A DNA stretch of 64,000 bases from Bacteroidales bacterium UBA3743 (GTDB lineage: Bacteria > Bacteroidota > Bacteroidia > Bacteroidales > Paludibacteraceae), in assembly GCA_002371265.1 (NCBI GenBank), contig DFGT01000039.1, positions 99,065 through 163,064 on the forward strand. The letters run 5' to 3'. Both the position numbers and the translations under genes were made by a program. The notes under the pieces were generated by a model, which did no database searches, was not told the origin of the DNA, and was given only the letters and a program-made list of their open reading frames with translations. Positions 25,421-33,358 of the stretch are shown here, piece after piece. How positions within the stretch are numbered: the stretch's first letter is position 1; each line of letters opens with the position of its first letter.

Positions 25421-26113
25421 TTACTCCCAGTTTCCTGCGTTGTTGTTTGGAGTCACGATGTCTCCCACCTTCAAACCAGGGTACTTGTCAGTCTTCTTAG
25501 CCTCGTCGCAAAGGTTTACGATTTCGCGGTGGTTCAAACCGTTCAAGTATACTGTGTATGGAGTTCTTGCCTCAAACAATGGCAAAGGAAGACCAGACTT
25601 TGTTGATTGAGTTACAGTGTCAAGCTCAAACTTTGCTCCTCCTGCGAATGGAACGAATGCAAGTGAATCAGGATTGAATCCAGCAGGGAAGATGCTTGTC
25701 AATACACTTACGTATGATGTATCACGCTTGAAGTTTGCTTTGAATGCCTCGAAATCAGTGATTCCACATGCAGCGGCTGAGTCAGCCAAGTTTTCTGCAA
25801 TGAAGTGAAGAGCCTTCTGCTCTGTCAATCCCTTTGACAACTGCTCATCTGTGATCTCTCCTTGCTTGTAGACTTGTGCTTTCTGACCATTCTTTACGAA
25901 ATCAATTAGCTCATCAAAGCTACCTGCATAACGTCCGTTCTGATCCTTGTACTCGATCTGAGCCTTACGGATGTCGATCAAGCGAGCGATAATTGGTTTC
26001 TGACGTAAATCTCTCTGCTCTTGGAACTCAATAGGAGTGTTGATGCTGTCGTAGCACAACCAAATCAAGAAAAGTGATGCCAAAACAAGCATCGATGTGA
26101 TTACATGCCTCAT
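25421..26113 (-). CDS. Membrane-anchored protein with pilin-like N-terminus, unknown function
   Basis: 230 residues. One N-terminal membrane helix (about residues 4-22) is followed by a long helical stretch with IIARLIDIRKAQIEYKDQNG and RYAGSFDELIDFVK. That recalls the pseudopilin pattern (helix, then A-x-Y-x(6)-G-x-Y-x(4)-E-L), although no prepilin-peptidase site is evident. The rest is a soluble domain exposed to the periplasm. First gene of the 25421-rsmD-folB series, with a TATTTTTGC box at 26154-26162 (minus). Role unknown. Confidence 0.75.
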   Translation of the reverse strand: MRHVITSMLVLASLFLIWLCYDSINTPIEFQEQRDLRQKPIIARLIDIRKAQIEYKDQNGRYAGSFDELIDFVKNGQKAQVYKQGEITDEQLSKGLTEQKALHFIAENLADSAAACGITDFEAFKANFKRDTSYVSVLTSIFPAGFNPDSLAFVPFAGGAKFELDTVTQSTKSGLPLPLFEARTPYTVYLNGLNHREIVNLCDEAKKTDKYPGLKVGDIVTPNNNAGNWE

Positions 26114-26153
26114 TTTTATAGTCTATTTTTTGTTTTTACTTTGTTATTGTTTT

Positions 26154-26162
26154 GCAAAAATA
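26154..26162 (-). promoter_or_regulatory. Promoter -7 box for the 25421-26113 gene
   Basis: Minus-strand TATTTTTGC, an exact TAnnTTTGC match 41 bp before the ATG. The nearest TTG is 23 bp upstream, wider than usual. Confidence 0.5.
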
Positions 26163-26211
26163 AAAATATTTAGAATTTTGCGTTGCAATTTTGCCTTTTT
26201 ATTTGCAGTTT

Positions 26212-27618
26212 ATGGATTATAAATCGCTACAATCGCTAATTATTGCCAATATTGGCCACAAACCGACGCAACTTCAGCTGATGTGCGCACAGGCTTTGTC
26301 TCTCTTTATTTGCGCTGGAGAAGACCGTTCCGCATTTGTCCTCCGAGGGTATGCTGGTACGGGAAAAACTACAATTATCAGCTCGCTCATTAAGGCTCTG
26401 CGTTCTGTCCGTTATAATGTTGTGCTCCTTGCTCCGACGGGAAGAGCGGCGAAAGTGTTGTCCGACTATTCTGGATTGCCTGCCTACACAATCCATAAGT
26501 GGATATATCAGATGGGGTCGGGGATAGATCGTATGGAGGTCAACGCAATTGCTCCCAACCGTTTCCGTGACACTCTTTTTGTTGTTGACGAGGCATCCAT
26601 GATTAGTGATAAGACGATTGGTGATTCCACTGACTTGCTTTCCGATTTGGTGGAGTATGTCTATGAGGGTATCGGTTGCCAGCTCCTTCTTTGTGGTGAT
26701 ACAGCCCAGCTTCCTCCCGTCTTCCTTGATTATTCTCCCGCTCTTGATAATTCCACGCTCGAGCGACTTGGCTTGACCGTTTATGGCGGTGTGTTGACGG
26801 AGGTCGTCCGCCAGCAGTCGGATAGCGGAATCCTTGTCAATGCCACTATGTTACGTGATAAGATCAATGAAGGAATGTGTGATTTCGAGTTTCCTGAGTT
26901 TGATGTCGACGGTTATAAAGACATTTGTCATGCTGATCCGCAGGAACTTGTGGAGACTATCGCGTCGTGCTATAATAAATATGGGGAAGACGATACGATT
27001 ATCATCACCCGTTATAATGCTCGCGCAAAACTGTTCAATCAGGCTGTCCGTGCTCGTGTGCTCGACAGGGATGATGAGTTGTGCGGTGGAGATTCCCTGA
27101 TGATTGTCGCCAACAACTATTATTGGTCGAAAACGATTCCTGAAATGAGCTTCATCGCAAACGGTGATACAGCATCTGTGAAGAGAGTGCGCAAGATTAC
27201 GGAACTTTACGGACATAAATATGCTGATGTGACGCTCTATTTCAATGATTATGATGTTGAATTGGAGGCGACGGTGATGATGGATCTTCTGCATAGCGAC
27301 TCCCCGTCGCTCAGTCAGAAAGAGTGGCAGGAACTCTATTCTGCGGTGGAGGAGGATTATATGGATGTCCCTACGCAGACGGAGAGACGCAAGGCGATGC
27401 GTCAGGACAAGTATCTGAATGCGTTGCAGGTGAAATTTGCATATGCCATCACAGCACATAAGGCACAGGGTGGACAGTGGTCGGCTGTGTTCATTGACCC
27501 CGGACTCATTCGTGCTGAGCAACTCGACACAAATTTCTATCGTTGGATCTACACCTCCTTGACTCGTTCAACGAAGGAGGTCTATCTGATCAATTGGAAA
27601 TGTGCGGATTTGGAATGA
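26212..27618 (+). CDS. RecD-like superfamily 1 DNA helicase
   Basis: 468 residues from ATG 26212; the frame extends to a TTG at 26191, which is less likely. Superfamily 1B helicase core: Walker A RGYAGTGKTTIISSL, motif Ia VLLAPTGRAAKVLSDY, Walker B FVVDEASMIS, motif III LLLCGDTAQLPPV, and late motifs AITAHKAQGGQWSAVFID and YTSLTRSTKEVYLINW. It lacks the N-terminal region of RecD2 and is therefore the short stand-alone type frequent in Bacteroidota. Probable role in DNA repair or replication restart. Divergent from the minus-strand series. Confidence 0.9.
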   Translation: MDYKSLQSLIIANIGHKPTQLQLMCAQALSLFICAGEDRSAFVLRGYAGTGKTTIISSLIKALRSVRYNVVLLAPTGRAAKVLSDYSGLPAYTIHKWIYQMGSGIDRMEVNAIAPNRFRDTLFVVDEASMISDKTIGDSTDLLSDLVEYVYEGIGCQLLLCGDTAQLPPVFLDYSPALDNSTLERLGLTVYGGVLTEVVRQQSDSGILVNATMLRDKINEGMCDFEFPEFDVDGYKDICHADPQELVETIASCYNKYGEDDTIIITRYNARAKLFNQAVRARVLDRDDELCGGDSLMIVANNYYWSKTIPEMSFIANGDTASVKRVRKITELYGHKYADVTLYFNDYDVELEATVMMDLLHSDSPSLSQKEWQELYSAVEEDYMDVPTQTERRKAMRQDKYLNALQVKFAYAITAHKAQGGQWSAVFIDPGLIRAEQLDTNFYRWIYTSLTRSTKEVYLINWKCADLE

Positions 27619-27627
27619 ATTATAAAT

Positions 27628-27868
27628 GCGGAATGCAAAATGCGAAATTATGAATGTTCCAACCGATGTATTACCCCACAATTATGCCGTGAAACGTAAC
27701 ATGTTGGTAGAAAAATATGCAGACGGAAATTCCCCATTTTACCCCGTTTAAGGGGTATAGAAAATGCATTTCATAATTAGACAATTCGATTTTTCATGAT
27801 TTGTGTTTTATATTTCACCGATGTTTTATCCCCACAATTACGAATTATGCATTACGAATTATGAATTG
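27628..27868. repeat. AT-rich ATTATGCATTACGAATT runs in the helicase-ATPase spacer
   Basis: Two short runs (27628-27660 and 27826-27868) of the same words as 3238-3605, each associated with CCCCACAATTA. Between them is a hairpin TACCCCGTTTAAGGGGTA (27740-27757), possibly the helicase terminator, though it lacks a U-tract. Confidence 0.65.
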
Positions 27869-27870
27869 AT

Positions 27871-27930
27871 CTCACATTTTAGGTGCGAAAAATGTGAAGT
27901 TTCTCACACTTTTCGCACCTAAAGTGTGAG
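27871..27930. repeat. Large inverted repeat upstream of DUF4143 ATPase gene
   Basis: Arms CTCACATTTTAGGTGCGAAAA (27871-27891) and TTTTCGCACCTAAAGTGTGAG (27910-27930) pair over 21 bp with a single G-T/A-C difference. The right arm continues into a 34-bp sequence repeated downstream of the gene. Confidence 0.85.
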
Positions 27931-27944
27931 AAAACGTTTGTTTT
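27911..27944. repeat. 34-bp direct repeat, left copy
   Basis: Begins TTTCGCACCTAAAGTGTGAG and ends AAAACGTTTGTTTT. Identical to 29534-29567; the two copies flank the ATPase gene. Confidence 0.9.
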
Positions 27945-27978
27945 GATTAATTTTGTGGTTGTGTAATGATGATGAAGT

Positions 27979-29346
27979 ATGGTTATAACAAGAGAAATCA
28001 TATCAAAACTGGAAATCTGGAAAAAGGACGTTGACCGTTCTCCTTTAATCGTGCAGGGAGCAAGACAGATTGGCAAATCTTGGGCTGTCGCTGAATTTGG
28101 ACGCACATCTTATAAGTATACAGCTATATTCAATTTTGATAAACAAGAGGAACTGAAGGGGATTTTTGAGAAGACAAAGGATGTGAAACGTATTTTAAGT
28201 GAATTGTCTCTATATACGGATGTCCCTTTGGTTGAAAGCGAAACATTGATTTTCTTTGATGAAATTCAAGATTGCAAAGCGGCGCTCAATTCCCTAAAGT
28301 ATTTCAAGGAAGACGCCCCTGGCTATCATGTCATTGCTGCTGGATCTTTGCTTGGAGTCGCAGTTAATAGAAAAACAAAGAATAGCGAAGAGACCGATGA
28401 GATGACCAATACTTTTCCGGTTGGAAAAGTCAGTTTCCTTGAAATGTATCCTGTGACTTTTCGTGAGTTCTTACGTATGAGTGATCCTTTGCTTATGCAG
28501 CAAACGGAGTCCCGTCTAGAATTGTTAGAACCTCTTCCTGAAATATTGTTTAATAAACTTACGGAGCAATACCGTCGTTATCAGGTGTGTGGTGGACTGC
28601 CGAAGCCATGTAGCCATATGTTGGATGGAGTCGGAATGGAAAAGATAGAAAATGATCTTGCTGAACTGCGTAAGTCTTATGAATATGATTTCACTAAACA
28701 TGTGGATGCTAAGGATATTCCTCGTATCAGAGAGATTTGGAGAAGTATACCGTCTCAACTATCTCGCGAGAATAAGAAATTTATTTTTAGAGTAGTGAGA
28801 GAGGGAGCCAGAGCTCGAGAATATGAGTCTGCTCTTGATTGGCTGGTCCTTTCTGGTATGGTATATCGTATTTACGTGTGTGAGACACCTCAGTTGCCGC
28901 TTAAACATTACGAAGTAACAACAGCATTCAAGGTCTATATGCTTGATCAAGCAATTCTTCGTACGATGGCAGAACTGCCACCTGAGGCCGTGATTGCAAA
29001 AGGAGACTTGTTGAAAGAATTTAAGGGAGCGATGGCAGAAAATTTTGTCCTTTCCTCTTTGTTGGCTCAAGGATACAACTCTCCTCATTACTGGACGTTG
29101 ACAGGTAATAAGGCGGAAGTTGATTTTCTTATTCAAGACGGATTAGAGATACGTCCTATAGAAGTAAAAGCGGAAGAGAATATATCAGGACAAAGTCTTA
29201 AGGTTTACCAAGATAAGTACGCTCCAGAAATAAGACTTCGTTTTTCTATGAGGAATTTAAATATCAATGGTAATGTCGTTAATATACCGTTATTCCTTTG
29301 TGATTGGTTAAAGGATATATTGTCTTTTGTGAAGCGTACAAAATAA
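27979..29346 (+). CDS. AAA ATPase with DUF4143 domain
   Basis: 455 residues. N-terminal AAA domain with Walker A GARQIGKS (27-34) and Walker B LIFFDEIQD (D94, E95), a sensor-like IAAGSLLGVAV, then the GKVSFLEMYPVTFREFL segment typical of this family. The C-terminal DUF4143 domain carries NKAEVDFLIQDG and RPIEVKAEEN, which has the look of a PD-(D/E)xK nuclease-type D...ExK core. The family is widespread, often mobile, and its role is not settled; proposals include stress- or defence-related functions. The gene is isolated and flanked by 34-bp direct repeats. Confidence 0.88.
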   Translation: MVITREIISKLEIWKKDVDRSPLIVQGARQIGKSWAVAEFGRTSYKYTAIFNFDKQEELKGIFEKTKDVKRILSELSLYTDVPLVESETLIFFDEIQDCKAALNSLKYFKEDAPGYHVIAAGSLLGVAVNRKTKNSEETDEMTNTFPVGKVSFLEMYPVTFREFLRMSDPLLMQQTESRLELLEPLPEILFNKLTEQYRRYQVCGGLPKPCSHMLDGVGMEKIENDLAELRKSYEYDFTKHVDAKDIPRIREIWRSIPSQLSRENKKFIFRVVREGARAREYESALDWLVLSGMVYRIYVCETPQLPLKHYEVTTAFKVYMLDQAILRTMAELPPEAVIAKGDLLKEFKGAMAENFVLSSLLAQGYNSPHYWTLTGNKAEVDFLIQDGLEIRPIEVKAEENISGQSLKVYQDKYAPEIRLRFSMRNLNINGNVVNIPLFLCDWLKDILSFVKRTK

Positions 29347-29363
29347 ATCGATTATCGACGTGA

Positions 29364-29482
29364 TTGGAATTGGACTGTGGAGACGTTGCGTTGTGGCGTC
29401 TCCACATTTTTCAAATCTGGGTGACCATATTATATTCTGGTTTGAGCGACCACAAGGGATCGCCTCTACGGACCAATTCCAA
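29364..29482. repeat. MITE-like inverted-repeat element
   Basis: Terminal arms TTGGAATTGG (29364-29373) and CCAATTCCAA (29473-29482), with imperfect pairing extending to about 22 bp. Inside is a second hairpin TGGAGACG...CGTCTCCA (29378-29404) and GCGACCACAAGGGATCGCC. No ORF. Directly after the ATPase stop. Confidence 0.65.
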
Positions 29483-29499
29483 CGATGGATTATCCCCAC

Positions 29500-29533
29500 A
29501 ATTATGCATTACGCATTATGAATTATGAATTTA
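29500..29533. repeat. AT-rich ATTATGCATTACGCATTATG run
   Basis: Same element type as at 3238-3605 and 27826-27868, again preceded by CCCCACA and here directly followed by the right 34-bp direct repeat. Confidence 0.65.
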
Positions 29534-29567
29534 TTTCGCACCTAAAGTGTGAGAAAACGTTTGTTTT
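29534..29567. repeat. 34-bp direct repeat, right copy
   Basis: Identical to 27911-27944. Without the inverted left arm that accompanies the upstream copy. Confidence 0.9.
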
Positions 29568-29680
29568 TTCCACTGTATCTTTTTTGTCGGAAAAATTGAG
29601 AGACTAACAAACCTGCCATAGGTTCAGAAAACAACCATTTTATGTTTGGCATGTATGGATTACTCTGTCGTGGACGAATT

Positions 29681-30673
29681 TTATTGTTTATTTTTTTTCC
29701 ATGGAGTCCCATAGAATGCCCAATCCCCAATGCTTTTCACAGAATCCGGAATGCTGACAGTTTGCAGACTTGAACAACCTGAGAATGCCCTATCTCCAAT
29801 GCTTTCCACAGAATTCGGAATGATGACAGTTTGTAGACTTGAACAACCATAGAATGCCCCATACCCAATGCTTTTCACAGAATCTGGAATGATGACTTCT
29901 TTTAGGCTTGTGCAATCTTTGAATGCATTCCTCTCAATGCTTTTCACAGAATTCGGAATGTTGACTGTCTGTAGGCTTGAACAACCATAGAATGCCCAAT
30001 CCCCAATGCTTATCACAGAATTTGGAATTTTGATTGTTTTTAGGCTTGAACACCTGTAGAATGCCCAACCCCCAATGCTTTTCACAGAATTCGGAATGTT
30101 GACTGTCTGTAGACTTGAACAATCTTCGAATGTCTCAAACCCAATGCTTTCCACAGAATCCGGAATGATGACAGTTTGTAGGCTTGAACAACCTTCGAAT
30201 GCCCAATCCCCAATGCTTTTCACAGAATTCGGAATCTTGATCTCTTTTAGACATTTGCAATTATAGAATGCAAAGTTTCCTATCACTATCAAGGAGTTTG
30301 GCAATGCGACTGATTCAAATTCTTTTTTTTCTTCATTGCCAGTGATCTTGACCACAGTGTATTCTTTTTCGTTGATGTCAACTTTTTCTGGGATAATGAG
30401 TTCTTTAGAATTTCTTTTAATGTGTTTGACCAACTCAAAAATATTCATCGAGAATATGGGCTGCTCCACAGAGATGTCGATCTGGCAAGTCCTGTCGGTT
30501 TCACTGATGATATTATATTTGTTGTCTTGTGTGTCTTTGGCAGAAATAAAATTAAAAGTGATAGAAACTATGGCGATGAACACTATCGTCAAAATGAATT
30601 TTTTGTCGAAAAATCGTTTTTTGTCTGATTGTGTGCCGTGTTTAGGTAGATTGTATGCCATAATTTTTTTCAT
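29681..30673 (-). CDS. BspA-type leucine-rich repeat (LRR_5) surface protein
   Basis: 330 residues. A 25-residue basic start and one hydrophobic segment (about 27-44, KFILTIVFIAIVSITFN) act as signal or anchor. After a spacer of about 85 residues come nine repeats of 23 residues such as IPNSVKSIGDWAFEGCSSL and IPDSVKSIGYGAFYGCSSL, the Treponema/BspA LRR type. The last repeat ends AFYGTPWKKNKQ, a normal cap. Proteins of this type often bind host or bacterial partners. The repeats are close to identical at the DNA level (69-bp units), so copy number may vary. No lipobox or sorting domain seen. Confidence 0.85.
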   Translation of the reverse strand: MKKIMAYNLPKHGTQSDKKRFFDKKFILTIVFIAIVSITFNFISAKDTQDNKYNIISETDRTCQIDISVEQPIFSMNIFELVKHIKRNSKELIIPEKVDINEKEYTVVKITGNEEKKEFESVALPNSLIVIGNFAFYNCKCLKEIKIPNSVKSIGDWAFEGCSSLQTVIIPDSVESIGFETFEDCSSLQTVNIPNSVKSIGGWAFYRCSSLKTIKIPNSVISIGDWAFYGCSSLQTVNIPNSVKSIERNAFKDCTSLKEVIIPDSVKSIGYGAFYGCSSLQTVIIPNSVESIGDRAFSGCSSLQTVSIPDSVKSIGDWAFYGTPWKKNKQ

Positions 30674-30693
30674 TATAGGATTTTTTGTACAAA

Positions 30694-30720
30694 AAAAGCG
30701 TGTATGAAAACACGCTTTTT
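30694..30720 (-). terminator. Rho-independent terminator of rplS
   Basis: AAAAAGCGTGT...ACACGCTTTTT hairpin with a minus-strand U-tract, 20 bp past the rplS stop and just before the LRR gene start. Confidence 0.85.
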
Positions 30721-30739
30721 ATGCTGAAAATCAAATTGA

Positions 30740-31093
30740 TTACTGTCTTTTCTCTTTGATTCTTGCCTTCTTACCTGTAAGGTTACGTAGGTAGTAAAGC
30801 TTAGCACGACGTACAACACCTAGCTTGTTAACCTGGATGTTGTCGATGAAAGGAGACTCCATAGGGAAGATTCTCTCTACACCTACACCGCTAGAGATCT
30901 TACGAACTGTGAATCTCTTCTTGTCCTGGTGTCCGCTGATACGGATAACAACACCTCTAAACTGCTGGATACGCTCCTTGTTTCCCTCTACGATACGGTA
31001 AGAAACTGTGATAGTGTCTCCACTCTTGAATGCTGGGATCTCTTTCTTAGTAGCGAAAGCCTCTTCAGCAATCTTAATCAAATCTACTGCCAT
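30740..31093 (-). CDS. rplS: 50S ribosomal protein L19
   Basis: 117 residues. Sequence FKSGDTITVSYRIVEGNKER, QQFRGVVIRISGH, GVGVERIFPMESPFIDNIQV and RRAKLYYLRNLTGKKARIKE are all L19 signatures. Located at the 30S-50S interface. Single-gene transcript with strong promoter and terminator; the usual trmD neighbour is absent. Confidence 0.98.
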   Translation of the reverse strand: MAVDLIKIAEEAFATKKEIPAFKSGDTITVSYRIVEGNKERIQQFRGVVIRISGHQDKKRFTVRKISSGVGVERIFPMESPFIDNIQVNKLGVVRRAKLYYLRNLTGKKARIKEKRQ

Positions 31094-31175
31094 TTTTTTA
31101 TTTGTTTTTTCTTATTCAACTTAACGCAACATTACCGAGGCTCCTTGCCATCATAAGCGGTTACGCAAAAACGAT

Positions 31176-31207
31176 GCAAAAGTACATCTTTTTTATTATT
31201 CCACAAA
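31176..31207 (-). promoter_or_regulatory. Promoter of rplS
   Basis: Minus strand TTTG (31207-31204), 19-bp gap, TACTTTTGC (31184-31176). Excellent consensus match; leader of about 75 bases. Confidence 0.75.
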
Positions 31208-31238
31208 GAGATAATAAGAAAAAATGAAAAGTGTTGAT

Positions 31239-31463
31239 ATTTAAGTGATCTGTGAATCATATTCCACTTCCTGATTGAAATCGAACCCCCTTTTCTCATA
31301 AAAAGACGAAGTCTTTCTCTGTGAACTTTTTCTCTCTGTGTTTTTATTAAATTTTATGTGCTCGCCTACGGCTCGCACGTGGGAAGGGGTTAGGGCGTTC
31401 CGCCCTTAACAATCCTCGTTTATGACACTTCCAACTATCTTTTTGATTTCGTCGAACTCACGT
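31239..31463. repeat. Family 1 repeat, copy C (first of three in tandem)
   Basis: Starts TATTTAAGTGATCTGTGAAT, includes AAAAGACGAAGTCTTTCTCT (palindromic core AGACGAAGTCT), CTCGCCTACGGCTCGCACG, the GGGCGTTCCGCCC hairpin, CAATCCTCGTTTATGACACT, and ends TTCGTCGAACTCACGT. Confidence 0.85.
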
Positions 31464-31714
31464 TATTTAAGTGATCTGTGAATCATATTCTACTTCCTGA
31501 TTGAAATCGAACCCCTTTTTCTCATAAAAAGACGAAGTCTTTCTCTGTGAACTTTTTCTCTCTGTGGTTTTTTTAATTTTTATGTGCTCGCCTACGGCTC
31601 GCACGTGGGAAGGGGTTAGGGCCAATATCAATCAAACATGGGCCCTTAACAATCCTCGTTTATGACACTTCAACTGTCATTTTCTCCTATTTTTAGATTC
31701 GTCGAATTCACGTT
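31464..31714. repeat. Family 1 repeat, copy D (second of three in tandem)
   Basis: Same order and nearly the same sequence as copy C for its full length, but the terminal hairpin is the long-loop form (GGGCCAATATC...CATGGGCCC), as in copy B. Confidence 0.85.
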
Positions 31715-31800
31715 AAATTTTATGTGCTCGCCTACGGCTCGCACATGGGGAGGGGGTTAGAACCAATATCTATAAAACATGGGTCCTTAACAATCCTCAT
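31715..31800. repeat. Family 1 repeat, copy E (third in tandem, 5'-truncated)
   Basis: Begins directly at AAATTTTATGTGCTCGCC and runs to CAATCCTCAT. It joins copy D at CACGTT, the same point at which copy C joins copy D. Confidence 0.8.
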
Positions 31801-31845
31801 GCTATATAGCCAAATTTAATTGATTAAGAAGCTTTTGAGTGTGGC

Positions 31846-32523
31846 TTAGTCAAATATCCACAGCAGAATTTTCTTGTTGTCGGATTCTTTGATCTTTTTG
31901 TCGATGTAGTTCATCATATCGTCACACACGACCGGACATCCCAAACTTGCGGTAGTAGGATTGTCGCAATAGGCATATTCGTAAGAGTGTAACACAATGA
32001 GCCTTTTATATGCGTTGCTGTTTGTGCTTTCCAATCCATGCATTTTATAATGGAAATGTACTCCCCAATTGCTATATGAACGAATGCCAATTCTGTATTT
32101 GCCTAATGAAGAACATCCACTTCCTTCGACGTTGCTGAAGAATACATTGTCGATGTCGCTCCCTCCACCTGCTCCGTGGCTTACCAATGCAGTCTCCAGT
32201 ATCTTGTCGTTTTTCAGGTCGTAGATGAACATCCTTTTGGTGTATAGATTATAAGAAAAGTCAATCAGAATACACCAGTCTGTGTTCATGCCTTTCTGTT
32301 TGACATACTTTTTTGCCTCTGCTGCCTTTTTGTGGATTCCTGTGACATCCTTCACTTCCGTCGCAACTCGTGGACGCTCTTTTATTGGCTCTCCTGCATA
32401 TTCGACCTGCTTTTCTTGCGTATCTGCAATTATGTTTGTCTCCTGTGATGTTGGCGCTGCTTTCCCGTCACATGCAGACATTATAAAGCAGATACTAAGA
32501 ATGTAAAACAGTTTTCTTTTCAT
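31846..32523 (-). CDS. L,D-transpeptidase-like lipoprotein (YkuD-like family)
   Basis: 225 residues. Lipobox MSAC (Cys about 18). The catalytic domain has DWCILIDFSYNLYTKRMFIYD, a VSHGAGGG segment, a GLESTNSNAYKRLIVLHSYEY segment and ASLGCPVVCDDM with the probable catalytic Cys and preceding SxGC motif; His is in LHSYEY. This matches the murein L,D-transpeptidase catalytic family (PF13645-like) that acts on peptidoglycan in the periplasm. It is 16 bp after the lipoprotein gene 32540-33010. Substrate specificity is not readable. Confidence 0.85.
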   Translation of the reverse strand: MKRKLFYILSICFIMSACDGKAAPTSQETNIIADTQEKQVEYAGEPIKERPRVATEVKDVTGIHKKAAEAKKYVKQKGMNTDWCILIDFSYNLYTKRMFIYDLKNDKILETALVSHGAGGGSDIDNVFFSNVEGSGCSSLGKYRIGIRSYSNWGVHFHYKMHGLESTNSNAYKRLIVLHSYEYAYCDNPTTASLGCPVVCDDMMNYIDKKIKESDNKKILLWIFD

Positions 32524-32539
32524 TGTCGGATATTGTAGT

Positions 32540-33010
32540 CTATTCAGCGCTGCTGATTATTTTGTCGAATAGAATCTCATTGTTTTCAACGACGGTGGAA
32601 ATCGTGAGCACCCCTTTGTTTCCCATATCGTTGTAGTGGACGAGATATTTGCTTTCTCCTAGAGGTTCAATCTTTTCAACTTCTTGAATGTCTTCTCCAT
32701 CTTGCGCTCCGCTACGGAATTCCCAGATGGCGTAACCTCCTCCATCGGCGAACTCGTTGTTGTAGTCGTCTCTTAGTTTTTGAGCCAATGCATTTGTGCA
32801 ATACTGAGCGATGACTGAATCTGTTGCCTCTTCTCTACCGAAGATATATTTCCCGTAGAATGTCTGGATTTTTTCGATGGCTCTGGCGTCAATGTCTTCG
32901 CTGATCGTTTCTGTCGACGGTGTTGCCTCCGTCTGTTGCACTTGCACTTGTGGCTGTTTGTCGCTGCATGATACAGCCACTATCGCCAAAATAAATAGAA
33001 GTTTTTTCAT
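32540..33010 (-). CDS. Small lipoprotein, DUF3828-like
   Basis: 156 residues. Lipobox AVSC (Cys about 15), then a Q/T-rich linker and a domain starting ARAIEKIQTFYGKYIFG, which has the layout of DUF3828/YbjP-like proteins (an A-IE-FY-Y pattern, then CTNALAQKLRDDY). Periplasmic. It begins 1 bp after the stop of the 33012 gene and precedes the L,D-transpeptidase-like gene, so a cell-envelope role is plausible but not shown. Confidence 0.7.
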   Translation of the reverse strand: MKKLLFILAIVAVSCSDKQPQVQVQQTEATPSTETISEDIDARAIEKIQTFYGKYIFGREEATDSVIAQYCTNALAQKLRDDYNNEFADGGGYAIWEFRSGAQDGEDIQEVEKIEPLGESKYLVHYNDMGNKGVLTISTVVENNEILFDKIISSAE

Positions 33011-33011
33011 G

Positions 33012-33242
33012 TTAATCTTTTTTAAATTCCATTTTGCTCCAATGACAGTCGCAATAGATGGAATTGTCGACTATCTTGGCATTGTATATTTGCAGTGTTT
33101 TTATAATTTCTGGATCAGCGTTTACTCGAAAATAGAATTCGTGGAAGTGATAATCGCTCATCCTGCATTCTGCTAGAGGAATGTTTTTCTCCTTTAGCTG
33201 ATTGATAATATCTTGCATGACATCGCAGATGTATCTCTTCAT
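33012..33242 (-). CDS. Small hypothetical protein
   Basis: 76 residues, no signal or membrane segment; ends CDCHWSKMEFKKD. Not recognised. Kept because it is tightly joined to the lipoprotein gene (1-bp gap) in the same orientation and is read from a normal ATG. Confidence 0.55.
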   Translation of the reverse strand: MKRYICDVMQDIINQLKEKNIPLAECRMSDYHFHEFYFRVNADPEIIKTLQIYNAKIVDNSIYCDCHWSKMEFKKD

Positions 33243-33292
33243 GTTTTAGCACATTAAGAAGCTGTTTTGTTATTTTTCATCATAATAAATAA

Positions 33293-33354
33293 GTGCTCGC
33301 CTACGGCTCGCACTAGAGGGGAGGTGTTAGGGCGTTCCGCCCTTAACAATCCTC
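33293..33354. repeat. Family 1 repeat, copy F (short)
   Basis: GTGCTCGCCTACGGCTCGCAC, spacer, GTTAGGGCGTTCCGCCCTTAA, CAATCCTC. It sits between the sensor kinase stop and the 33012 gene. Confidence 0.8.
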
Positions 33355-33358
33355 GTTT

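Noticed and set aside
26851..27522. 223-codon minus-strand ORF within the helicase gene
   Set aside because: Antisense shadow of conserved helicase motifs.
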